From contig JAALGY010000011.1 in NCBI GenBank assembly GCA_032358165.1, positions 1,240,001 through 1,304,000 of the forward strand: DNA of 64,000 nucleotides. Reading direction: 5' to 3'. This document shows, piece after piece, positions 48,125 through 57,600 of this stretch. The notes beneath the pieces were generated by a model. That model was not told where the DNA came from. It did no database searches and saw only the letters and a program-made list of their open reading frames with translations. The translations under genes were made by a program, and so were the position numbers. The DNA comes from Diplosphaera chodatii. Its lineage: Eukaryota; Chlorophyta; Trebouxiophyceae; Prasiolales; Stichococcaceae. The stretch's first letter is position 1. The number at the start of each line of letters is the position of its first letter.

Positions 48125-48532
48125 ATGCCGTTGCTGCAACACAAGTTGGCAGCAGCTGTGCGTCACGGCCAGTCGTCTGCGGGCGGCCGTTGCAGCTGCC
48201 CTGCCGCTGGCAGCCAGCCCACGACTTGCAGCGCCGGCAGGAAGGGCAGGAGGCGGGCCCAGCGGCCCGGCCAGTTTGAAGTGCAGGTGAAGTCCCCGCC
48301 TGTCAAATCGCTCGGTGTCCATGCGCTGCCACCCAGCACGCACAATGGCGACCTGATTGAGGTCGCAGGTCAGGACTACATAGTGGACTCTCTGGTCATT
48401 CAGTACAAGCTGGTGAAGGGCCGCTACGAGCGCAGCCACCACCGCCTGGATGTGCTGTCTACCAGCCGCTATTTGCTGAACCGAAACCTGGAAAGCGTCT
48501 TCAGCGCTCCCAGCGCAGAAGACAGGTTATGA
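48125..48532 (+). CDS. Conserved small protein of unknown function, possibly plastid
   Basis: A single-exon protein of about 135 residues. The first 55 residues are rich in Arg, Ala and Ser (MPLLQHKLAAAVRHGQSSAG) and look like a transit peptide. The mature part is compact and dense in conserved-looking residues: VKSPPVKSLGVHALPPSTHN, GDLIEVAGQDYIVDSLVIQY, KLVKGRYERSHHRLDVLSTS, RYLLNRNLESVF. That pattern suggests a small beta-barrel-like domain (GDLIEV..Y.V), but I do not recognise the family by name and assign no function. Codon use matches neighbouring genes. An upstream exon cannot be excluded. TGTAA at 48676-48680 lies about 145 nt after the stop. Confidence 0.75.
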   Translation: MPLLQHKLAAAVRHGQSSAGGRCSCPAAGSQPTTCSAGRKGRRRAQRPGQFEVQVKSPPVKSLGVHALPPSTHNGDLIEVAGQDYIVDSLVIQYKLVKGRYERSHHRLDVLSTSRYLLNRNLESVFSAPSAEDRL

Positions 48533-48675
48533 CGCCGCCTGACATGCGCTTTTGCGGCCCTTGCGGGCCCAAACTAAGTCACCCCGGGGGGTGCACTTGC
48601 GCTCAGTGATGTGGGTCTGCGGCTGACTGCGGCGGAGTTGCTACCTAACTGACAGAGGGGTCAGCAAGCGGGTGT

Positions 48676-48680
48676 TGTAA
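48676..48680 (+). other. Candidate TGTAA poly(A) signal, unknown gene
   Basis: TGTAA occurs about 145 nt downstream of the stop at 48532, inside the 212-bp convergent gap before the HAD gene. Confidence 0.4.
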
Positions 48681-48744
48681 TTGCGAACTGCAGTGGTAGC
48701 GAGCCGACGGTCCACTCTGTATCGATAAGCGTGCATCCACAGTA

Positions 48745-50526
48745 TCATGCCTGTAAATGCGCGCTCGCAAATGTTGGCTGTGCTATCAAACCGTACTCGT
48801 GACACAGCTGGTCAAGAGTCTGAAATGGCGGAGTGAGGCTGCCGTTCCTTGCAATACCGAGTGCTGGCGCATGTATGCCCCCGCCAATGAACCACGAATC
48901 AACACCGGCGAGAGTTGCTCCGGCTATGTCATGCTCCTGCAGATATTGATGTGCAGTTCAACGCATGCATGCCTTGGTGAATGGTGTATCACAGGTGCAT
49001 CAGCAGTCATCATCACCACCCCACCACATATCCAGTGGCACGAATCGCACCAGCGAATCGCCGATGGCAACCACCTCTGCTGGCGACAAGCCCAGGAGGT
49101 GTAACGCCTCCTTGTAGATCACCAGCGCAGGCTTCCCCATCAGCTCCACCTACATTCACCAACAGTTCCTGTCACATCAGGCCGCACAGAGATTGTAAAG
49201 GGGCGCTGTTACATGTATTGGACCAGCAAGCTGACCTGCCCGCCTAAAGAAGCATAGAACTTCCCCAACGCCCCTGGCATGGTCACCAGGGAGTCGCCAC
49301 TGGTTGTGACGATGTCTGCAAGGAAGGAGGTGCCGGTCATCAGGCCAAGCTAGTGGGCAGCCCTGCCTTTACTGCTACGTAATGATGATTGCGATGCTGA
49401 AACTGGATGCACGAAGCAAGGTAGGTCACTGCTGGATAGGTCACCTGGGTTTGCTATGACCAGTGGCGGGCGGTGTGTTGCTGCTGCCTGTTCTAGAAGC
49501 TGCTCCAGATCTGCCATCTGACCGACTCAACACCTTGCCGCTGGCAGCTGCTGCTGAAATTGCCTCAGCGCCATGTGCAAGGATGAAGTCAGCATCCTCG
49601 GGGGCTTCGGTAACCTGTGACGCGACGACAGAGGCGGCCGCCTCAGCATGAGGCCTTCAAACTTCAAGGCACTGCACACCCTGCTTATGTGGAAACTCGT
49701 GCCTGCACGCCTGGTGCTTCGCAATGTTGTGGCAGCCTGTACTTGACGGCCCACCTGCAGACCTAATGCATCGTCCAGAACAACCTGGCCGCGTGTATTC
49801 CATGTGAAGTGCAGCACGCGCCTGCCAAGCCCCTGCCAAAATGCTGAAGGGCGCTGCTGCAGATGCTGGTGGGTGACCTGCATCAGGCACGGGTGTTGAC
49901 GGGCAGACAGTGTATGGAGATTGTCACGTGTCAGAAATAGGTGTTTGTCTAGGCAAGACACTCAACACTGCCGTGCACCTCGCCTGAGGTGACCACGCCA
50001 AGGAACCAATCGGGATCAAAGCCCAGCTTGGCAATTTTGTCCAACGCCCCCGCTGAGCCTGTGTTCCACACGATGCTGTCTGCCTTGCCTGTGCTTAATA
50101 GTTGATCAAGTATGCCAAGTACGAAGAAGGTAAGCAGGTCGCACAGCCAGCTGCTGGACATGCGCACGTCTGCTGGAGTTGGAAAGCAGCACAATTTTCA
50201 ACCCGCGCTCGGCAAGGGTCTGCACTGCCTCGATTGCGCCTTCATATGGGGTCTGCCCATCGTGCAGACAGCCATACTGGTCAAGCAGGACGCCCTGCAC
50301 ATCCAGATACATGCACTAATCAGGACACCGTTTGAAATTGCACTATGGTGGACTGTCGGACAGCAGCGTCACAACATCGGCTGTGCGTGCACAACTTCTG
50401 CAGAACAGCACACGAACGGTCACGACTGACCTTGTACCTGTCAGGAAGCTGCCGTACACCAGCTATATGGTGGGTTCCAGCATGCCATACCGCCGGAACT
50501 GCTGCCGCCGGGACCGCTGCCGCCAT
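48745..50526 (-). CDS. HAD-superfamily class IIA hydrolase (TIGR01459-like)
   Basis: A phosphatase-type HAD enzyme; the substrate is unknown. ATG 50526 gives MAAAVPAAAVPAVWHAGTHH, then AGVRQLPDRYK spliced in phase to GVLLDQYGCLHDGQTPYEGA. This is HAD motif I with the DQYG variant typical of the subfamily. Motif II is IVLLSNSSRRA. The cap region holds SIVWNTGSAGALDKIAKLGF, DWFLGVVTSGEVH and EDADFILAHGAEAIS. Later exons give PPLVIANP, DIVTTSGDSLVTMPGALGKF, motif III VELMGKPALVIYKEALHLLG and motif IV EVVAIGDSL, completed across an intron by EHDIAGATLAGVDSWFIGGG. The last residues (FASAHLQA) precede TGA at 48747-48745. All catalytic motifs are present, so it should be active. Confidence 0.9.
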
Positions 50527-51070
50527 GCAGGCCTGATGTGGGATTGCCAATGTAAGTCGGCTTCGCTAACATTTGGTATGGCTGATCAGCTCCCTGTGGG
50601 GCTTCAGATGACATGTGGCACGCAAGTTGCATCACCTGTTGCTGAACGCTACGTGCGCCTGGTGTCAGATGCCTTTGCCATCTACTTGCAACAGCGGCGG
50701 TCTGGGGCCAGATGGATGCTGCAGCTGGGAGCCGCACCGAGCGTGGGCCCGCGAGAAGGCCTGTCATATGTTACTTTCCTCACGCAAGCAGTACAATAGC
50801 TTACTTTAGGCTGCAAATGAGCCCTGCACTCGGCAGGATCTCAGCTGCCTGCTGTGATTGCAAATGACAGCCTGGCACAGAAGCACGAAGCAAAGAATGG
50901 CAATGCTATTTGCTAAATGGTGCATTTGCCATTACACCGCGTCACAGCTGCTTGAATCTAGATTTGGCAGATCGTTTCGCAGCGTGTGTTGCCAGCAGAG
51001 CCTGCAGTGTGCGCTTTCAGTTGGGCGCGCTCAAATTACGCCGGCGACCGTGCAGAAGCGTTTGCGGCGG
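50527..51070. promoter_or_regulatory. Divergent intergenic region, HAD / GAS41
   Basis: About 540 bp between opposite start codons. I see no gene; short open frames on the plus strand look random. Confidence 0.4.
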
Positions 51071-52523
51071 ATGTCAGATCTTGATACGTTCACGACGCCG
51101 GTACGCGTGTGCGTATGAGCACGCTAAACGGCGTTCTAGCCCTGAGGACATTCAAGGTGCAGCTCAGCAATGTTGTGCTGCGTGCAGAATGGCGAGTCAC
51201 GCATCAAGGGCGGAGAAGTTGTGTGCCCCATCGTTATGGGAACAGTGGCATGGTTCCTTGGCAAGAAGGTGCGGACGTCTCGTTCAGCACCCGATGCAGA
51301 GGCTGCGTGCATTTGCGATGTCCTGGTGTAGATGCGGTGTGAGCGAGCCCATGCTCCGCTTGCTGTGCACAGGCCAGCGATACAATGACGCACAAATGGA
51401 CCGTCTATGTGCGAGGAGCGCGCGGTCAGGACCTCTCTTACTGCATCAAAAAGGTGAGGAATGTATGTCATACCACATGTGCACCAACCAGGCAGCTCGC
51501 CAGAGTCTTCAGTGCAGGTCCTGACCAAAGCGCACACAACGGTACCAAACTTTCCCGTTTTTCCGCAGGTAGTGTTTCAGCTCCACTCTAGCTTCGCAGT
51601 CCCATTGCGGCCAGTGGAGCACCAGCCTTATGAGGTGGTAGAAGGTGGATGGGGTGAGTTTGAGATTGGCATCCAGGTGCGCAGGTACCTTGGTTTCAGC
51701 TCCGATCTGGAAGATGTCGGATGCGACCAAGCGATGCTTGCTCATGCTTTGCCGAGATGCCGAACAACCAAAACTGGGGACTGCCAGAACCCGGGCCAGC
51801 TGGCCGTTGCAGCACCTCATGGCCCTAATATTGCACCACTCCTTCTCTGGATTGCTTTGCAGCTGTATTTTCAGGATGACTGCTGTGAAAAACCACTGGA
51901 GCTGGCGCACAAGCTGAAGCTGTATACAGACGACGACCGACACCCGCAGCAGAGCAGCAAGAAGCCGGTAGGCGAGCATCATTGTACCACTGCCGTTGCC
52001 ATGCACGTGATCAGTCACACATATTGTCAGCTGCCCAGAATGATTGCTGATCAGTCACACATATTGTCAGCTGCCCAAAATGATTGCTGACTGCGAACAC
52101 CGCAGGAAACACTGGGTTCCAATTCACACGCGCCTGGCTGCAGGTCGTTTCAGAGACGTACGAGGAGCTGGTGTTCAGTGAGCCCACGGAGGCTTTCTGG
52201 CGGAGGGCGGGCGAGCAGGGCAGCCTGCCGGCGCCTGAGCCACAGCTGTCTTGCAGCGCGTATGTCGGTGCCTTCAACCCCCAGGTGCAGTCGGGGGTGG
52301 ACCTGCTTTGTCATGCTGCGAGTCAAGAAGTTTGCAACACTGTATTCTGAGCGCAAGTAATGCAACTGCAGAATGCTGTCAACACGGCAATAATAAGGGG
52401 CTTTGACAATTTTGTTTGCTGCTGCAATTGCAGGACGACCTCAGACGGATACACAACTCGCGCCAAAGAGTGGCCATGATGCAGGGGCCACTGGCTACGC
52501 AGCCTTCAGCAGTCACTACATGA
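51071..52523 (+). CDS. YEATS-domain protein of the GAS41/YAF9 type
   Basis: GAS41/YAF9 reads acylated histones as a subunit of the SWR1 and NuA4 chromatin complexes. Exon 1 is MSDLDTFTTP at 51071. Next comes NGESRIKGGEVVCPIVMGTV, AWFLGKK, then MTHKWTVYVRGARGQDLSYC (H-x-W-T-V-Y, the YEATS signature), VVFQLHSSFAVPLRPVEHQP and YEVVEGGWGEFEIGIQ, which supplies the aromatic GWGEFE loop lining the acyl-lysine pocket. LYFQDDCCEKPLELAHKLKL and VVSETYEELVFSEPTEAFWR finish the domain. The Gln codon at the end of AYVGAFNPQ splices in phase to DDLRRIHNSRQRVAMMQGPL and a TGA at 52523. The C-terminal coiled coil is short for the family. Confidence 0.92.
52009..52090 (+). repeat. 40-bp tandem repeat, two copies, in GAS41 intron
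   Basis: A 40-bp unit runs 52011-52050 and again 52051-52090 with one mismatch (gaa against aaa). It lies in the intron before the exon encoding VVSETYEELVF, so it does not change the protein. Confidence 0.95.
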
Positions 52524-52560
52524 GAGACAACGCTGTCCCGATTGGGGTCACTAGTGTATA

Positions 52561-52565
52561 TGTAA
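52561..52565 (+). other. Candidate TGTAA poly(A) signal, GAS41
   Basis: TGTAA starts 38 nt after the GAS41 stop and lies in the 86-bp gap to the facing RibF stop. The two transcripts probably overlap at their 3' ends. Confidence 0.5.
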
Positions 52566-52609
52566 GCTCAGGACGCATTGAACCCAGTCGTCAGTTTGCA
52601 GGTCTGAAG

Positions 52610-54394
52610 TCAGAAAGTCAATCGTAGTTGCCCTTGCGCAATCCATCCTGGCCAATCACTGGCGATGGGCTGCAGCTGCGCCTGACCCGTCCACGTCATT
52701 TCTACTGCCACTCTGATAGTGTCACTGTCTGCGCTGGCCTGGTCTGCATCTGCTGGAGAGAGCATTGCCTCATACGTACCCTGCCCTGGAGGCTGGTTCT
52801 GAAAAGACTGCTGCAGCACCCTGCCAAGACAGGACACAGGAAGCTTGGGTCTCGAAGTGTGGGTACTAACGGCCTGCAGATTTGTGTGCGAAGGAAAGGC
52901 TGCAGCAGGGATGCATCAATTGGCAATGAATGCACATAGTGCAAGTCTGAAATCGAGACAATCTCACGGGATGCGCTGCTGGCTGGTGGGCGCTGCGGCT
53001 GTGTCTGGCAGCTGGACAATAAGGGTGTAGGCGCGCCCCAGCCACTGCTCCACAAGGTCCAGCCGCCCCTGAGCCAGTGCCTGCCGCACCTGCGGAGCTG
53101 CCGGTCTTTCAATGAATCGTTCAGAAGTAAGAGCGCCAAGTTGCAGGCGTGTTGACGGGGCGCTCAGTGCAGGTGCTGGTTGACAAGTACATCATGACAG
53201 CCAGCTCCAGGGACTTCAGGTTGGGCAGCGGCTTTGCCTCAGAGCTGGAGACATTGCCGTCTGCATTGCTGGCGTCGCCCAACAGGTCCATGACCCGCAC
53301 GTGCATACCGTGCTGTGCCCCGAGCTCCCGCAGCATGTCAGCCGTTCCGGCTGCCTGTCCGAGGTGCACACCGTTACAAGTTACCTGATTGCAGCTGTGC
53401 CGCGACCAGCTGACAAAGACCATCCTCGAGCGCAACTGCAGAAAGATGCCGCGTGGTCCTGACATGCAGCACTCGCCTTGAAGCCGAATCTGTAGTTGAG
53501 ACCGACGACCACACCGGATGCCCGCAGGTCTTCTGCGAGCGCCGCCACAAAGTCCGCTGGGCTGAGCTGCCGGACCGCGCCAAAGGGCACGCACCGCATG
53601 TGGGGTGTCTTGCCGCCGCAGTGCGATGTCCAGCCGCGCAGCACAGCAGCTCGCTCTGATGGCGCCACCAACGGCAACCGCACTTGCCAGCCTGCAAACG
53701 GCTCTGGCGGTCTGGAGCTGTCAGCTGCATTGTGCCATGAGCATTCATGTTCATTCGAGAACGCTGTCGTCATCTTGGACTAGTTCCCTGACACCCTGAG
53801 CATGCCAGGTGCCTTACCCAGCTCCTGTGCCATGCCGCTGAAGCTTATGAGCCACGGCACATCGCCCATGCTGGCGGCCTGCTCCACCAGCAGCCTGTGC
53901 CCCCGGTGCAACGCGTCGAACTTCCCCAGTGCCACCACCGCGGCGCGGCTGCCGCCTGTGCTGCCTGATGTGCCATGCTGCAGCGACCCCAGCGCCGACC
54001 GCCAGTTGTCTGCTGTGCTCTCCTCGACCAGGTCTGCAGCTGACGCGCCTACATCCATGCACAGCCATTTACTATTATGATTGAAGCACACGCCAATGTA
54101 ACTGAGGGTACGGCCCTGCACAACCGATCACGGACCTGCACGGTGGTGTCTGGCGCATCGTGCTCGCGGTGCCCTGGCCGTGAAAGGGGAGCAAGGGATC
54201 CGCATACCAGTCCATGTCACCATACTCGGAGAGTCAAGCAGGCGTGCAGATGCAAGGAATGGATCTGACCGCGTTGCACCTGCGATCTGGTCTTGGCATT
54301 TCGGAAATTTGCTCCGGAACCGGTGCCAGCTGCTGACCACCTGCTGCTGCGCGAGGCCCTGCTGAACGCGGTGCACATTTGACAGACTTGGCAT
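52610..54394 (-). CDS. RibF: Plastid FAD synthetase, RibF-like
   Basis: RibF transfers AMP from ATP to FMN to make FAD; plant forms are plastid enzymes without a working riboflavin kinase domain. ATG 54394 starts MPSLSNVHRVQQGLAQQQVV, a presequence, spliced in phase to GASAADLVEESTADNWRSAL. The nucleotidyltransferase signature follows: AAVVALGKFDALHRGHRLLV (the HxGH site, about 53.95-53.89 kb), then WLISFSGMAQELG, GWQVRLPLVAPSERAAVLRG, VRQLSPADFVAALAEDLRAS and GVVVGLNYRFGFKAS. Downstream exons give GTADMLRELGAQHGMHVRVM, SSERFIERPAAPQVRQALAQ and GRLDLVEQWLGRAYTLIVQL, as in bifunctional RibF. A shortened C-terminal part ends WIAQGQLRLTF at 52610. It is divergent from the polymerase-like gene and convergent with GAS41. 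Confidence 0.9.
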
Positions 54395-54664
54395 CTGCAC
54401 TTCTGCTACCTGCTAACGATGATACAGCAACGTGCGCGATCGCGGAGCCCGTGAGGCAATTGCAACTTGCAGGCCCCATCTCTGGTGTAACGGTTGCATG
54501 TCCATCCTTACAGCCTCGACAGCAAGAGGCCAACACAGGCATGGTGAAGGTCCACTTCGTACACGCATATCATCATACTCCTTGACGATGACGATGCACC
54601 GACTGGGTCATGCACTGCGCCAGCGCCACCTGCCACAGAGGGGCCGGTAGTGTCCACAGGAAGC
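54395..54664. promoter_or_regulatory. Short divergent promoter, RibF / polymerase delta-like
   Basis: Only 270 bp separate the two start codons, so the promoters must be shared or overlapping. I see no clear TATA box. It contains a repeated GATGA/CATC stretch near 54.57-54.6 kb. Confidence 0.45.
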
Positions 54665-57600
54665 ATGGCAGACACACAGCATGCGGAGCTGCCGTTCCGC
54701 AGCAGGAAGGCGGCAAAGAGACCTGCAGCTGGCAAATCCGCGGCAGAGGCAGCTCCTGACAAAGCCCCAGCCAGCCGCCAGCGCTCAGGGCCCCTCCCTG
54801 CAGCTGTACCCGGCAGCGGCGAGGTGGGCACCTGTGCAGCAAGCAAGCCTTGCAAAAGAGAGGACTCGAGCGGTCACACGACTTTGACACCTGCCACCGC
54901 AGGGCCTTGTGTTCATGGTGACCAACATCGATGAGGAGGCAAATGGACGTTTCCATTTGTGGGGTGTGACGCCAGCCAGACACAGTGTGCTGGTGCGGAT
55001 AAACGACTTCAGGCCGTACTTCCTGATCGCGGCTCCAGCAGTCCAGGTGGGTGCCCTTTGACGAGGTGCACAGTTTGCTGCATGCAATGCATTGGTGCCC
55101 TGTGCTGTGAGCACATGCGTATCACAGCGCTGCGGTGCTGTTGGACAGGGCAGCGACGATGCGGTCACTGCTCTCAGCAGTGAGGAGCTGGACACACTGA
55201 TGCAGCTGCTCAACAGGTGGGTTTACCCGAAGTCTAAGTGTAGCCATAGCTAGTGCGCACGAAGCTGTTGCCAACCCTGGTGGTAGCATCGCACCAGAAG
55301 TTGCCGGCAATGTGCAGGTCGGTACCCGCTGACAGCCGCATTGTGAGCCTGACACCCGACAAGCGCACCCCGATCATGTTCTACCGACCGAAGTCTCCCA
55401 GTCAGGTTCCAGCTCTCAAGGTAGGAAGGGCACATGGGCACGCTGCCTTTTTAAGGAAGCATGCCACAATGCGGTCCTGCCACATCAGCTGAGCTGATGG
55501 GGCCTGATATGGTGTGCAGGTGACGCTGACCCAAGGTGCATCTATGCGCAAAGCATCCAGCGCTGTGCACAAGACACTGGGTGCAGATGTCCTGCCATCT
55601 CATGGGTTTGAAGTACGGGACAGCAACCTCTACGAGCATGAGGTGTTGGCTTCGTCAGAGCACGGTCTGACGATGACAGCATCTTTGCATACCTCATCTT
55701 TGCACACCTGCCCAGGGCTGACGATCCCGCGAATGTGCAGGTTCACCTGCAGCAGCGGTTTCTTGTGGATGCATCTGTCTCAGGAGGTGGGTCGTACTGA
55801 ATGTCTTGGTCCTTGCGTCATTCACGCACCGATACGGGCTGAACTTGGAATCGCGACTTCACAAGTTCATGCAACCTGCACTTGGGCTGCAGGTGCCTGG
55901 ATGTACATCCCATGCGGCGCCCCTTCAGCTGGCAGATCGTCAGAGGCACAGGCGGGCTTTGTGGTGGCACAGCAGCGAGCATCCAACTGTACCATTGAGG
56001 TGGATGCGCCATGGACCAGCCTGCGGTGCCTCACGCCAGACGCCACTCAGCTGTCAGACACCAGCTGGCAGCCGCAGGCACCGCCTGGGCTGGCAGGTGC
56101 GACATTCCTTTTGCAAGAGGCCACTAATTGCAGGCCATCTATGGTATGTGCACAGCACATGGAACACTTGTCGCTGTGTCTGTGTGCGTGCAAGCCCCTT
56201 GAGCACCTGCCGCACAGTCAGCTCACAGCACTGTGACAGGTGAATTCAGAGCCACAGGTTCAGCTGCAAAGCAGTGGTGCAGCGCGGTCGCCAGTGCCGC
56301 TGCCGGCGACATTGCAGCACTGCGATTGCTGACCATGGACGTCGTCCTCAGCCCTAGCGATGGCAAAGACAGGTACGGGGCCCAGACTTGCACATGTGAT
56401 ACGTGGCGGTGTGGCTGTCGTGGCAGGTCGTCAGAACAGGGCAATCTTGATTCAGCATGGGGCGCTGTTGCTTTGCAGGGTGCCAGTCGCCAGTCAGGAC
56501 CCCATTGTTGCCATCACCTGCGTCCTGCACAGCTCAGGCGATGCTGCATTGGCGGCGCCAGCAGATGGGCAGCCGGGCTTGCTGCGTGATGACGACGGTC
56601 TGGATGATGACGACGAGGTGAGTCGACGAGTCACACGAGATGATTTGCCCACGACGCATCCTGGGACTTTTGCGATGTAATGTCCTCGAGCCTTCAGCCG
56701 CTGTACAGCAATGCGTCAGCGATGTGGCGCTTGTAACCTATCAAGCAGGGAGCAGGCGGCAACCTGGCTGACCAGAGCGCAGCCGAAGCTGTGCCAGAAG
56801 CAGGCGCCCATGCAGGCAGCGTTTCGTGTCATGAAACGCCTGGCGTCCAGGAGAAGGTGCGGTCAGCTGTCTTGCTTACGCCTGCAACCACGGGCAGCTC
56901 TTGACCTCAGGGCGTAACTGCTGAGGCGACCATGATGCGCACATGCATCATCCATGTGCATTGCAGGTGGTGTTCATATATGAGCGTGGCTGCGAGGCGG
57001 GCGAGCTGGCAGAGCGCGTGCACTGCGCGCGTGTGCACCGCTTCCCCTCGGAGATGGCAATGCTGCGCGCCTGGAAAGCGTGGCTGCTGGACCGCGACCC
57101 TGACGCCTTTGTGCTCTTCGAGGTGCGCTGTAGTGGCAGACAGCTGGACTGCCGCCAGCATGTGCAGGTTGCACAGAGTAGTGGTGCTCAGAGTGGTGCA
57201 ACTCAATGTGCCTCTCGTGACTACCATCATCTAGGTCCTGTTGGCCACCTGCGCAACCGAGTTGCATCACAATGCCAGCGGCCTGCTGTGCCCTGTATCC
57301 AGCTTTGGTTGACGGCAATGCTGCAGGTGAAGGACACGCTGGCAGCAGTGCAGGAGCGCTTCAAGGCGCTCAAGCTCGATGGCGGTGGACTGCCCATCTC
57401 CAGACTGCAGGTGGTGCATCGACTCCTCGTCCTTGTAGTGGTGCATCGTCTGTTGCAGTGGCGCGTTCCATGCTGATCAGCCCTATGTACCACTGTGCTG
57501 GCTGGCTCATCAACCCTGCACTGCTCCTGCTGCATGAGGCTGTGCAGCAACGTGTGCGTTGCCACAGCATGGCGCATGGCACGGATGCGCTCCTCCGACG

